24,393 nucleotides of DNA, from assembly GCA_026398285.1 (NCBI GenBank), contig JAPLTI010000029.1:1-24393 (forward strand). The letters run 5' to 3'. The DNA comes from Verrucomicrobiota bacterium (GTDB lineage: Bacteria > Verrucomicrobiota > Verrucomicrobiia > Chthoniobacterales > Terrimicrobiaceae). Within the stretch, counting starts at the first letter, position 1; each line of letters starts with the position of its first letter. The translations under genes and the position numbers were made by a program. A model generated the notes under the pieces. The model searched no databases. It was not told where the DNA came from and worked only from the letters and a program-made list of their open reading frames with translations. Of the stretch, positions 1 to 8,646 are shown piece by piece.

Positions 1-985
1 GTTCGTCGCGGTAGGCGGCAACGCGCTTGCCGTTGATCGAACCAGCGCCGTATTGGGCGCGGACGACATGCTTGAAAACATCGTCACCCGTGAGTGGGCG
101 CAGGGAGCGCAGGACTTTAACCTTCTCGTCACGGATCGAATCGGCATCAAGGCCGGCGGGCGGTTCCATGGCAGTGAGGCAGAGGAGTTGAAGAAGGTGA
201 TTTTGCACCATGTCGCGGAGGGCGCCTGATTTTTCGTAGTAGCCGGCCCGGCCTTCCACGCCGAGCGGTTCGCTGGCTGTGATTTGGACATGGTCGATGT
301 AGCGGGAGTTCCACATCGCTTCGAAGAGGGCGTTGGCGAAGCGGAGGACGATAATGTTCTGCGCGGTTTCCTTGCCGAGGTAGTGGTCGATGCGGAATGT
401 CTCGGACTCGTCGAATGCATTTTCGACAAGATCATTCAGACGCTTCGCACTTGGCAGGTCGGTGCCGAAGGGTTTTTCCACAATGATGCGACTCCAAGAT
501 CCTGCGCGGGATTTGTTGAGGCCACTCTTGCGGAGATTTTCCAGGATGACCTCAAATTGGTCGGGGCCTGCAGCGAGGTAGAAGAGGCGGTTTCCACCAG
601 TGCCACGGGTGGCATCCATCTCATCCAGACGGCGTGCCAGGGCCTCGTAGCCTTCGAGTTTATCGAATTCACTTCGGTGATAGCAGATGGTCGATGCGAA
701 ATTTTTCCAGAGGTCGTCATTGATGCCTTGGCGGGAGAATTTGCGTGCCGCTTCTTCAAGTTCAGTGCGGAAAACCTCATCCGACTTGTCCCTGCGGGCG
801 AATCCCACAACATTGATGGCAGGCGGCAGGGCCCCATCGGCGGCGAGATTGTAGAGCGCGGGCACGAGTTTGCGGTGCGTGAGATCGCCAGTGGCACCGA
901 AAATCACGAGCGTGCAGGGATCTGGAATCGAGCGTTGAGCAAGGCCTTCGCGGAGCGGATTGGAGCGCAAAATATCTGTTGGCAT
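1..985 (-). CDS. zwf: Glucose-6-phosphate 1-dehydrogenase (C-terminus cut by window edge)
   Basis: Catalyses the first step of the oxidative pentose phosphate pathway: glucose 6-phosphate plus NAD(P)+ to 6-phosphogluconolactone. It acts in the cytoplasm. About 328 residues are visible of a usual 480-510. The N-terminal dinucleotide-binding fingerprint GATGDLTHRKL is at residues 30-40, EKPFG at 170-174, and the substrate/catalytic signature RIDHYLGKE at 198-206. Further typical segments (YIDHVQIT, GALRDMVQNHLLQLL) follow, so the visible part looks intact. The ATG at 985 is the natural start: it gives a normal N-terminal length and has a weak purine-rich stretch (AGAAGAG) just upstream. The gene lies 64 bp after the gspF stop on the same strand. 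It may be read through from the secretion genes or have its own promoter in that gap; nothing in the sequence decides this. It has no functional link to type II secretion. The identification is firm. Confidence 0.96.
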   Translation of the reverse strand, partial: MPTDILRSNPLREGLAQRSIPDPCTLVIFGATGDLTHRKLVPALYNLAADGALPPAINVVGFARRDKSDEVFRTELEEAARKFSRQGINDDLWKNFASTICYHRSEFDKLEGYEALARRLDEMDATRGTGGNRLFYLAAGPDQFEVILENLRKSGLNKSRAGSWSRIIVEKPFGTDLPSAKRLNDLVENAFDESETFRIDHYLGKETAQNIIVLRFANALFEAMWNSRYIDHVQITASEPLGVEGRAGYYEKSGALRDMVQNHLLQLLCLTAMEPPAGLDADSIRDEKVKVLRSLRPLTGDDVFKHVVRAQYGAGSINGKRVAAYRDE

Positions 986-1049
986 TTCGCTCTTCTACCT
1001 ATCGGTTGCAGACGGGGAGTTCAATCGGGAAAAACCCCCGAGCCAGAGT

Positions 1050-2285
1050 TTATCGGGATTTCAGCGAGCTCACGCTGGTCAGGATGCCAGCGATCATCGA
1101 GTAGGCCACAATGCCGACGAACAATGCCACCAAAAGAATAATCGCTGGTTGGACGAGTGTGGTGAGATGCGAGATGCGAGTGGTGAGGTCGCGGTCGAAG
1201 CGCTTGGCTGCACGCTCGAGGGCTGTGGCGATATCGCCCGTCTGTTCGCCGACAGTCAGAATATCCATGAGCACCGGGGGAAAAAAACCGACGCGTCGCA
1301 GTGCGGTCGCGAGGCTGGTGCCTTCACCGACCATGGCAGATGTTTTCATGAGAAGGTCTTTGAGAAAAACATTCATCGTCGCGGAGGTCATGAGGTTCAG
1401 ACCTTGGAGCAGGGCGACGCCGTTTGAGACCAGAGTCGAAAGGGTCTGCAGCATTTCCGCGTAGAACTTTGCCCGCAGGACGGGGCCGACAACGGGAAAG
1501 TCGAGCATCGAGCGATGCCACCAATCCCGGCCGGCAGGGGTGCGCACTGCCGCGCGGGCGGAGAGGACGAGGATGCCAATGAAGGCGAGGATCGCCCACC
1601 ACCACTGGCCGCAGAATTCGCTAACGGAAATGAGCAAGCGGGTGATGATCGGCAATTTCTGGCCTGTTTTTCCAAGTAGGACGGACAACTGGGGAACGAG
1701 AAATGTCAGGAAGACAAACATCAGGACAATCGCGGATGAAAAAACGATGGCTGGATAGAGGAGGGATGACACCACGCGGCGGCGAAGGTCGCCGATGAGC
1801 GTAAGGTAGGCGCACTGGCGTTTGAGAATCTGAGGAAGCGCGCCGGAGACCTCGCCTGCGGCAACCAAATTGCAGTAGAGCGGATCGAAAGTTTTTCCGC
1901 ATTCCTGAAGTGCCGCTGAAAAGCTGAAACCGTCGCGCACTCGCTGGCGAAGGCGGGCCGCGATGGGTTGGACGCCGGATTTCTCCTGCCGCTGCTCGAT
2001 GACTTTCAGGGCGCCTTCAAGCTTGAGTCCTGCCTCGAGGAGTTCGGCGAGTTCTTCGGTGAAATAGAGCAACTGGGTGGTGTTCAGGCGGGGTAGGGGA
2101 TCGTTGCCAGCTGCGGCGGATTCTTTTTTGCTGGTGGTCGAAGCCCCTCCGCTCTCCGAGACACTCATAGGCTGCAGGCCTTGATTGCGGAGAAGGCGGT
2201 AGGCGTCGCTTCGAGAATTGGCGGCGATGGTTCCCGTTGTCACCGTTCCCGAGGCGTTGCTCGCTTTGTAGGAAAAGTCGGCCAT
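1050..2285 (-). CDS. gspF: Type II secretion inner-membrane platform protein GspF
   Basis: Polytopic inner-membrane platform protein that couples the GspE ATPase to pseudopilus assembly. It has 411 residues, the normal family length. The family hallmark is a duplicated domain, and both copies show: residues about 71-195 with LVAAGEVSGALPQIL (140-154), and about 273-400 with ILTVGEQTGDIATAL (342-356). Hydrophobic segments lie near 171-199, 226-246 and 377-402, matching the three-helix GspF/PilC topology. A short N-terminal domain (1-60) ends in a Ser/Lys-rich linker. The ATG at 2285 is 7 nt after the gspE stop and has an AGGA Shine-Dalgarno. This is the last gene of the T2SS run. PilC of a type IV pilus is the closest alternative, but the neighbouring GspG/H/I/JK genes make the T2SS assignment better. 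Confidence 0.95.
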   Translation of the reverse strand: MADFSYKASNASGTVTTGTIAANSRSDAYRLLRNQGLQPMSVSESGGASTTSKKESAAAGNDPLPRLNTTQLLYFTEELAELLEAGLKLEGALKVIEQRQEKSGVQPIAARLRQRVRDGFSFSAALQECGKTFDPLYCNLVAAGEVSGALPQILKRQCAYLTLIGDLRRRVVSSLLYPAIVFSSAIVLMFVFLTFLVPQLSVLLGKTGQKLPIITRLLISVSEFCGQWWWAILAFIGILVLSARAAVRTPAGRDWWHRSMLDFPVVGPVLRAKFYAEMLQTLSTLVSNGVALLQGLNLMTSATMNVFLKDLLMKTSAMVGEGTSLATALRRVGFFPPVLMDILTVGEQTGDIATALERAAKRFDRDLTTRISHLTTLVQPAIILLVALFVGIVAYSMIAGILTSVSSLKSR

Positions 2286-2292
2286 TGTCCTG

Positions 2293-3999
2293 CTACTCGT
2301 CCAAGACCTGCAGTTCGCTGGATGTCACGCGAACGACTTCCTCCACCGAGGTGACGCCGTGGGATACGGTTTCCCAGCCTGCCTTGCGAAGCGGGACCAT
2401 GCCCTCGCGGAGGGCGAGTTCGCGCAGTTCGTTCGCTGGAGATCGGCGTTGGATGAGTTCCTGCATGCGAGGTGTCATCTGGCAGATTTCAAAAATGGCT
2501 GTGCGGCCTGAGAAACCCGTATTGCGGCAGTGCGGACAGCCGACTGGCCGACGGATTTTGTGTGCCCACTCCAGCGGGAAGCCCATGGCCGCAAGGTCTT
2601 CGGATTTATACTCGCCCGGTTGGGAACAGTGTTTGCAAAGACGGCGGACGAGGCGCTGTGCGATGAAGGCACGGACGGCGGAGCCTACAAGGAAAGGCTC
2701 CACGCCCATATCCAAGAGACGCGTGATCCCTCCTACTGCATCGTTGGTGTGGAGTGTGCTAAACACCAGATGGCCTGTGAGTGCGGCTCGGATGGCGATT
2801 TCCGTTGTCTCGAGGTCACGCATTTCACCCACCATCACAATGTTTGGATCGCCGCGCAGGATGCTGCGCAGCGCGGTGGCGAAGGTCAGGTCGATCTCGG
2901 GTTTTACAGCGATTTGGATCACGCCGTTCAGCTTGTGTTCGACAGGGTCTTCAATGGTGACGATGCGACGCTCCATCGAATTGATGGCGCTCAGAAAAGT
3001 GTAGAGCGAGGTGCTTTTTCCCGAGCCTGTGGGGCCTGTTACGAGAACGATGCCATTGGGGATGGAGATGAGGTTGCGGATGCGTTTCTCATTTTCGGGG
3101 TCGAGTCCGAGGCCGGAGAAGTCGAATTGTTGCTGGCCTAGAAGACGCAGGCTTACGCTCTCGCCGTTCACACTTGGAATGGTGGCTACGCGCACATCGA
3201 TCGGTGCACCTGCGATTTCTAGTGCGATGCGCCCGTCCTGCGGTCGCCGCCGCTCGGCGATGTCGAGGCCGGACATGATTTTGAGGCGGGAGATGAGAGA
3301 GTCCTGCAGCATCTTGATGCGCTGCGGGACGGGAACCTCTTGCAAGACGCCGTCGATGCGGTAGCGGATGCGGAGGTCATGGCCGAGGGGTTCAAAATGG
3401 ATGTCGGTCGCGCCTTGCTGGAGTCCCTCGCGCAGGATTTGGTTCACAAATTTCATCACCGAGGCTTCGGAGTCATCCTCGTCGATCACATTGACCTCCT
3501 CCTTGGCTCCGCCGGGTAGGTCGTCCTCACGTCCCTCAAGAAGTTCTTCGAAGGTATCGGCACCCACGCCGTAGGTTTTCTTGAGCGTCTCCACAAGGCG
3601 ACTGCGCGAAGTCATGACGAGACTCACCGGACCGCGCCAGTGCTGGGTCACAGCCTGCCATGTCGCGTAGTCGAAGGGATCAAAGGTCAATAGGCTCAAC
3701 TCACCGCCAGGCACTGCGGCCTCGGGCAAAACAATCTGCCCCAGCGCAAGCCGGGCGGGGAATTTGTCCCTCACATTTTCGATTGGGGCGACATCCTCCT
3801 CCTCACGCCAAGGAATGCCCAGCTCAGAGGCGAGGGCTTTGAGGAAAGGCAATTCCTGAACGAGTTTGGAATCGAGCAACGCGGCAATGGGAGACCGCTG
3901 GGCAAAGGCAGCACGGTCGAGCACATCGCGGCACTTCTCGGGTTCGCTTGAACCCGCCAGCTCCGCCAGGCGAAGGAGGTCGTCAGTTGTATTGATCAT
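2293..3999 (-). CDS. gspE: Type II secretion assembly ATPase GspE
   Basis: Cytoplasmic hexameric ATPase that powers pseudopilus assembly. It has 568 residues from the chosen start. The N-terminal N1E-type domain spans about 1-150, followed by an acidic linker and the catalytic core. Walker A is GPTGSGKS at 322-329. The Walker B region is LRGDPNIVMVGEMRD (381-395), and the His-box region is TGHLVFSTLHTND (408-420). A CKHC (455-458) and CPHC (488-491) pair forms the tetracysteine zinc site usual in GspE and PilB. The reading frame stays open 87 nt further upstream to 4086, but that extension reads through gspD coding sequence in another frame and is basic and low in family character. The ATG at 3999 (MINTTDDLLRLAEL) is therefore preferred. 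It overlaps the end of gspD by 17 nt, which fits translational coupling. Confidence 0.95.
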   Translation of the reverse strand: MINTTDDLLRLAELAGSSEPEKCRDVLDRAAFAQRSPIAALLDSKLVQELPFLKALASELGIPWREEEDVAPIENVRDKFPARLALGQIVLPEAAVPGGELSLLTFDPFDYATWQAVTQHWRGPVSLVMTSRSRLVETLKKTYGVGADTFEELLEGREDDLPGGAKEEVNVIDEDDSEASVMKFVNQILREGLQQGATDIHFEPLGHDLRIRYRIDGVLQEVPVPQRIKMLQDSLISRLKIMSGLDIAERRRPQDGRIALEIAGAPIDVRVATIPSVNGESVSLRLLGQQQFDFSGLGLDPENEKRIRNLISIPNGIVLVTGPTGSGKSTSLYTFLSAINSMERRIVTIEDPVEHKLNGVIQIAVKPEIDLTFATALRSILRGDPNIVMVGEMRDLETTEIAIRAALTGHLVFSTLHTNDAVGGITRLLDMGVEPFLVGSAVRAFIAQRLVRRLCKHCSQPGEYKSEDLAAMGFPLEWAHKIRRPVGCPHCRNTGFSGRTAIFEICQMTPRMQELIQRRSPANELRELALREGMVPLRKAGWETVSHGVTSVEEVVRVTSSELQVLDE

Positions 4000-6331
4000 T
4001 TGTCCAAGGCCAGCGGAACTTTTTCTTTTTCTCAGGCGGCAGCGGTGTGGGAGTCCAGACAGCAGGTGGGGTTTTCTGCTCGGCAATCGGCGCAGTCATG
4101 GCCTGCCCATCGCGACCGAGCGGCGAGCGGTCACCCTCATAGGCGCTGGCTTTCATCATATCATGATTCGAATCCACAACGAAGGGTTGGATCATCACGA
4201 TAAGCTCATTTTTTCTGACTTTGGACTGTGTGCGTCCTCCGAGAAGCGAGCCGATGACTGGAATCTCCGAGATGTAGGGCATGCCTTCCAGGCTGCGTTC
4301 CTTGTCTTCTGAGATCAATCCACCCAGCACAATTGTTGCGCCATTGGGAACACGGACACTGGTGGTGATTTCTTGTGTGGCAATGATGGGGACCTTGTTA
4401 CCGGAGATAGTGTCAGTGCCGATGACATTGTCGTTGGTTTGGGCGATGATCAGGTTGACCTCACGGTCGGAGTTGATGAGCGGAATGACTTCAAGCTTTA
4501 GAACGACATTCTGATATTGGATATTTGAAGTGATCGCGCTGCCGTTTCCGCTAATGCCGCCGCCGGTGGCTGTGGTGAGCGATTGTGTAGGGACGGGCAC
4601 TTTTTGACCTGAAAGGATCGTGGCCTTGCGGTTGTTGGTTGTGTAGATGACGGGTCGTGAGAGGGTGCGGAAGCGTTCTGTGTTTTCCAAGAAGCGGGCA
4701 AAGACATCCACCGAATCCGCGATGGTTCCGTAAATGGTGAGTCCGGCGAGGGAGGATAAGCCATTTGTTGCCAGCGAGGAGGGGTTAACTATGGATGACG
4801 CATTTGGGAACACATTGTTAGGGAGGAGACTTGGGCTGAGCGATGTGGCGGCTGCTCCGCTGGCGTCGCTATTGCCAAGGAGGTTATTGAGCGGTTGGAA
4901 CCCCTTGTTGCGGATGAGGTAGCTAACTCCGTAATCCACGCCCTTGGTGAGGCGCAGTTGGCCGATGACGACTGCGAGATAGACCTGCTTGGGGCGAGTA
5001 TCCAGAAGATCCAGAATTTGTTTTGCCCGCGCCTTGCTCTCGGGGGGGCCGAAAACAATGATGCTGTTTGAGTTGTTGTCCGCAATCAATCGAATTTCTC
5101 CGATGGTGGCGGATTGTGGGGCGCCTTGCTGGGATTCATTACTCAGGCGATCCGGTTTGCTGATGCCGTCGCCTCCCATGCCGCCGAGACCTCCAGAGGA
5201 ATTATTGTTGTTGTTTTGGTTTATGGGATTGTTGTTTGATCCGTTTTGGCCTGTTTGTCCGGTGCCGCCTTGCTTTTCGGAATCCGCGTCACTGAGCATG
5301 TCCGTAAGCACCGGAAAAACATCGTTGACTGGAACATAATTGAGGATTCGGGTGAAGGGTTGCTCGAAATTTCCGGCGGAATCGAGCTGAGAGATTACAT
5401 CACGAACATAGCGGTAATTCTCCACGCGGGTTACGACGAGGATGCGGTTGGTGCGTTTGTCAGCGAGGAATTTTGCCTTTCCAGAAATGAGGCGGTTTTC
5501 GTAGCGCGCGCCAGAGGCTCCTCCTGCGGCTTGAGGGGCCTCGGGATTTTGTGGGTTGGCGGGAGTCTGAGGTTGTGTGTTGGCGCCTTTCGCCTTCGCG
5601 GGATCTTCCTTGCCGAACATCTCGTCTAGGATTTCAACAACGCGTTCGGCATTGGCGCGCTGGAGTTGGACGAACTCCGTGACGACACGGGCCGGTTCGA
5701 CATCAATCAGATCGAGAATTCCAAGAGCCTTTCGGATGACGGGGGTTTTGTCCGTGAGGATGATCGCGTTGGTGTTTGGAACGGGAACTACGGAACCGTA
5801 GGCGTTGATCTGCACGACGCCTTGCACGACGGCGATGGCTTCTTCCGGGGAAATGAAGGAGAGCGGCTTGTAAAAGCTCAGCACCTTGTCGCCATCGGCG
5901 GGTAGGGATTGAATCTCGCTCAGTAGGGGGAGACCCTCCGTGCGCGGAGCGCGACTCGGGCCGAGGATTTTGATCGTTTGGTCATCCACCGGAACGATGC
6001 TGTAATTGTTCATCAAGAGGGAACTCTCAATAATCGCGATGGCGTCCTCTCGGCTGACCGGCTTGGCGACCATGATCGAGAGTTCCTGACCGGCGAGATT
6101 CGAGTCGCGGATGATACGCTTGCCGGTGAGTGTTTCGTAAAAGGAAATGACATCCAGCACCGAGTTGCGCGGGAAAGTAATGCTAACAGATTCCGCCGGG
6201 CGAGGTGCCGCTGGTGGAGCCAGGGTGGGGGTGACCGGTGTCCCCGGAGGCAGGACTTGCGGTGTCTGGGCTCCAAGAGGCATCGCGCAGAGGAGGAGCG
6301 CGGGAATGACAGGAATGAAGTTGTTTTTCAT
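3983..6331 (-). CDS. gspD: Type II secretion secretin GspD
   Basis: Forms the outer-membrane channel through which folded substrates leave. It has 782 residues. A Sec signal peptide ends near AMPLGAQ (residue about 21), so this is not a lipoprotein. The N0 domain spans about 47-124, followed by the ring-building N1, N2 and N3 domains up to about 445. The secretin core runs from about 446 to 720, including VPVPTQS (578-584) and VPNGATIVLGGLISEDK (661-677). An Asn/Gly-rich low-complexity stretch (about 355-390) lies inside the N3 region, and a Pro/Ala/Gln-rich stretch (about 250-272) precedes it. Such loops are common in this position. The C-terminal tail is short and Lys/Trp-rich, with no obvious pilotin-binding domain. 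The ATG at 6331 overlaps the stop of the upstream gene as ATGA. PilQ is a less likely alternative, given the GspG neighbours. Confidence 0.95.
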   Translation of the reverse strand: MKNNFIPVIPALLLCAMPLGAQTPQVLPPGTPVTPTLAPPAAPRPAESVSITFPRNSVLDVISFYETLTGKRIIRDSNLAGQELSIMVAKPVSREDAIAIIESSLLMNNYSIVPVDDQTIKILGPSRAPRTEGLPLLSEIQSLPADGDKVLSFYKPLSFISPEEAIAVVQGVVQINAYGSVVPVPNTNAIILTDKTPVIRKALGILDLIDVEPARVVTEFVQLQRANAERVVEILDEMFGKEDPAKAKGANTQPQTPANPQNPEAPQAAGGASGARYENRLISGKAKFLADKRTNRILVVTRVENYRYVRDVISQLDSAGNFEQPFTRILNYVPVNDVFPVLTDMLSDADSEKQGGTGQTGQNGSNNNPINQNNNNNSSGGLGGMGGDGISKPDRLSNESQQGAPQSATIGEIRLIADNNSNSIIVFGPPESKARAKQILDLLDTRPKQVYLAVVIGQLRLTKGVDYGVSYLIRNKGFQPLNNLLGNSDASGAAATSLSPSLLPNNVFPNASSIVNPSSLATNGLSSLAGLTIYGTIADSVDVFARFLENTERFRTLSRPVIYTTNNRKATILSGQKVPVPTQSLTTATGGGISGNGSAITSNIQYQNVVLKLEVIPLINSDREVNLIIAQTNDNVIGTDTISGNKVPIIATQEITTSVRVPNGATIVLGGLISEDKERSLEGMPYISEIPVIGSLLGGRTQSKVRKNELIVMIQPFVVDSNHDMMKASAYEGDRSPLGRDGQAMTAPIAEQKTPPAVWTPTPLPPEKKKKFRWPWTNDQYN

Positions 6332-6900
6332 TGATTAGGGACGGGCTGGGCGGCTGGTGGTTGGCCGGAAATCACTCGGCGACGGATGACGCGTCGTGGC
6401 GGTTCATTTCCATTTGTGTTGGCTGGTTGAACGGCTGCAGCGCCTGGTGCCTGTGGGGCTCCAGGCTGCTGAGGCAATTGAGGGTTCATTGGCATCTGTG
6501 GTGCGGGTTGAGCCTCTGCGGGGACTTCGGCATAGCGAATAGTTGTTTCCTGGCCTTCGATTCGAATGCGTGCGCTCATGTTTTTCGGGTCGGCATCAGG
6601 CTTGTAGTCGAGGAGTTGGTTATTGGCGGAATCCGGCTTGGCACCGAGCATGTGGCGACCCTGAGTATTTTTATCTAGAACAAAAACCACGGCCTCGTTG
6701 TTGATGGTAGCCGCTCCTGTGAGAAAAAAACGGTCGGCCATCGGGGCGCTTTCCTCCGCTGTGGGAAGGGAAAAGGGCGAGCGGTTGAGCAGGACCTGAA
6801 ACTTTTCCATCGAACGCTGCTCCATCCAAGGCGCATCGTCCGCTCCGTGCATCAAAGCGGTGGTTGCCAGAAAAATTAGAATAGCGAGCGGAATTCTCAT
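6328..6900 (-). CDS. Small secreted GspC/PilP-like T2SS protein
   Basis: Encodes 190 residues with a signal peptide (MRIPLAILIFLATTALMHGA, residues 1-20). A compact domain of about 100 residues (about 30-130) contains FFLTGAATINNEAVVFVLD and ARIRIEGQETTIRYAEV. The rest is a Pro/Gln/Ala-rich tail ending in an Arg cluster (PPRRVIRRR). It lies directly before the secretin gene and after the GspM-like gene, with ATGA overlaps on both sides. That is the position of GspC in T2SS and PilP in type IV pili, both of which contact the secretin N0 domain. I infer a GspC/PilP-like role from position, size and the beta-rich look of the domain. No PDZ domain is present, and the N-terminus looks like a cleavable signal peptide instead of the GspC membrane anchor. 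Assignment to a named family was not verified. Confidence 0.6.
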   Translation of the reverse strand: MRIPLAILIFLATTALMHGADDAPWMEQRSMEKFQVLLNRSPFSLPTAEESAPMADRFFLTGAATINNEAVVFVLDKNTQGRHMLGAKPDSANNQLLDYKPDADPKNMSARIRIEGQETTIRYAEVPAEAQPAPQMPMNPQLPQQPGAPQAPGAAAVQPANTNGNEPPRRVIRRRVISGQPPAAQPVPNQ

Positions 6901-7451
6901 TCGGAGGTGGTTGGCGCAGGGTTGGAATCCGTAGAGCGGAAATACTGGCGGACTTCCATTTCCACAACCACATTGGGCGGCTCGTTGTCACTGCGGATCA
7001 TCATTTTTTCTACGGAGCGCCAGGAGGTTGGATTTTGGATATCGAATAAAAAGGTCGCCACTCCCGAGAAGGGGCCTGTGATTTTTGTCTGAAGGACCGC
7101 CGCGCGGGCTCCATCGGCCTCCTCCCCGGGGAGAAGGGTTTCCTCTGCGATCTTGAGGCCGGATTTTTCAGCCATGTTTCGAACGGTGTTGAGAAGTCCG
7201 GTATTAACGGCATCCGGTTTCTCGATAGGCGAGGGGTGCTGTTGCATCCAGTCGTGAGCAGGTTCAAGTGCCTCGGCTGCGGTGATCCAAGAGCGGGATG
7301 TCGAGAGTTCTGAACGCGTCTCTGAGATGGCGGCTAAAACACCCGCTCGGTGGTTCAGCCAGGCCCGAACGGCAAAAAGATTCACCGCCAAAAAGACGGC
7401 TGCACCAAAAATCAGGAGCAAGCGTGTTTCACTCTTCGCCAGTTTTCGCAT
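6897..7451 (-). CDS. GspM/PilO-like inner-membrane platform protein
   Basis: Bitopic inner-membrane protein of 184 residues with the GspM/PilO layout. A short basic cytoplasmic N-terminus comes first, then one membrane segment at about 10-30 (RLLLIFGAAVFLAVNLFAV). A heptad-like helical stretch follows at about 31-70, then a small alpha/beta periplasmic domain (about 80-170) containing GPFSGVATFLFDIQ. In T2SS, GspM pairs with GspL to hold GspF and GspE. The gene sits between the GspL-like and GspC-like genes, exactly where pilO or gspM would be. Its start overlaps the upstream gene by 23 nt and its stop overlaps the next ATG (ATGA). GspM sequences diverge strongly, so the call rests on topology and context more than on motifs. 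Confidence 0.7.
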   Translation of the reverse strand: MRKLAKSETRLLLIFGAAVFLAVNLFAVRAWLNHRAGVLAAISETRSELSTSRSWITAAEALEPAHDWMQQHPSPIEKPDAVNTGLLNTVRNMAEKSGLKIAEETLLPGEEADGARAAVLQTKITGPFSGVATFLFDIQNPTSWRSVEKMMIRSDNEPPNVVVEMEVRQYFRSTDSNPAPTTSE

Positions 7452-8646
7452 CGGGTCGTGCTCCTTCCATTTCGAACCTCACTTTGTTGCGGCCCGCCAA
7501 CTGCGGTTGTCCAGAGGTCCAGTCGTAATCTTGTAAGAGTTGGGCTTTTTTCACCCGTTCAAAAAATTCATAAGCCTGCGAGACATCAGTGGCCTCTCCG
7601 GCTATCGAGAGTCGGCCCTTGTCGTAGTTGTATTGGGTTAATCGAACCTGCTCGCCTGGGATTTCGCTGGCCACAGCGGCCAATTGGTCGATCGCGAAGG
7701 TCTGCGGATCGATGGCGGATCGAAATTGTTTCCACTCGGTCACAAGGTGCTGGGCTTTCGTTGACGCCGGTTCAATGGACTTAAACTCGGTATGAAGCCT
7801 ATGCAATTGGAAGCGTTGCCAACCGAGGTCGATGGCAACAAAAAACAAGACCACTGCGTAGATGGCCAGACCCGCTGTGGCAAAAGAAGCCAGACGCTTC
7901 AGGCGGGAGCGGGACTGCAATGCCTCGCGAGCCGTGGGAGGCGCCACAGCACTCAAGGTTGTTGGCAGAACGGGAGCTGGAGGCTGTGTTTCAATTTCAA
8001 AATCCAAACGCAGCGTGTGTCCAACGGACGCGGCATCCGACTCCGAAAAATCTCCGATCAAGCGCAACTTGGCAGGCATGCGGGTGATGACGCCTTCTGA
8101 TCTCAGTCTCATTGCCGTGCGTGAGATGGAACCGCAAAAAGCTGGGCCGGGATTTGCATCTCCCGTCGCAGCAAAAAAGACGCACTTTTCTTCGCGGTAA
8201 ATGCCGAAGCACAGACCACCCTGTTCTTGCCAAACCAGAACATCGGCTCCAGCCGGATCAAATAGCCTCGCAGGAATCTCAAAATTCTTAGCCTTCTTGA
8301 GGTATCCGTGGGGTGTTTCGTCATCCGTCGCCGCAAGGGCCAAGACCAGTGTGCGTCCTTCTTTTTCCAGGACGGGAACTGTATAAACTTGAGCGTCCTT
8401 TCGAAGGAGATGTCGGCTTGTCAGTTCCAGTTCGGCCAATTCCGCAGGATCGCCTTGCGAAGCTATCCACAATGGCATGGACAGAACACTGCGCGAAGGC
8501 AGAGCCAGCACCACATTCGCAAAAGTATCCAGCGACTTTTCTGAAAATGCCTGATCCAGCGAGGGAGTTTCCTTGAGAGGGAATTTCCAAAGCTCCCAGC
8601 CTTCCGCGCCGGGCCTGAGCACCGCATCGGGAGTGTGTTGTTTCAT
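7429..8646 (-). CDS. gspL: GspL-like (PilM/PilN-type) platform protein
   Basis: Encodes 405 residues from the ATG at 8646. An N-terminal cytoplasmic domain of about 240 residues is consistent with the actin-like fold of GspL/PilM. A Pro/Ala-rich linker (222-240) follows, then a basic stretch and one membrane helix at about 254-274 (FATAGLAIYAVVLFFVAIDL). The C-terminal periplasmic domain (about 290-400) is PilN/GspL-like, with a repeated LSIAGEATDVSQAYEFFERV-type segment. In T2SS, GspL recruits the ATPase GspE to the membrane. The open frame continues 78 nt upstream of 8646, but those codons lie inside the preceding gspJ-K gene. The ATG at 8646 forms an ATGA overlap with that gene's stop, as at several other junctions here, so I chose it. 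Family sequence conservation is low; order and topology carry the call. Confidence 0.75.
   Translation of the reverse strand: MKQHTPDAVLRPGAEGWELWKFPLKETPSLDQAFSEKSLDTFANVVLALPSRSVLSMPLWIASQGDPAELAELELTSRHLLRKDAQVYTVPVLEKEGRTLVLALAATDDETPHGYLKKAKNFEIPARLFDPAGADVLVWQEQGGLCFGIYREEKCVFFAATGDANPGPAFCGSISRTAMRLRSEGVITRMPAKLRLIGDFSESDAASVGHTLRLDFEIETQPPAPVLPTTLSAVAPPTAREALQSRSRLKRLASFATAGLAIYAVVLFFVAIDLGWQRFQLHRLHTEFKSIEPASTKAQHLVTEWKQFRSAIDPQTFAIDQLAAVASEIPGEQVRLTQYNYDKGRLSIAGEATDVSQAYEFFERVKKAQLLQDYDWTSGQPQLAGRNKVRFEMEGARPDAKTGEE

Noticed and set aside
284..1141. Long plus-strand open frame over the zwf region (285 residues)
   Set aside because: It is antisense to zwf, which carries clear family motifs throughout; the plus-strand translation has no recognisable domain.
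3999..4086. N-terminal extension of gspE from an upstream ATG
   Set aside because: It runs inside gspD in another frame, is unlike GspE N-termini, and the ATG at 3999 gives a normal-length protein with a short overlap.
4990..5290. Asn/Gly-rich stretch of gspD as a repeat or insertion
   Set aside because: It is a low-complexity loop within the N3 region, common in secretins, and the frame is continuous on both sides.
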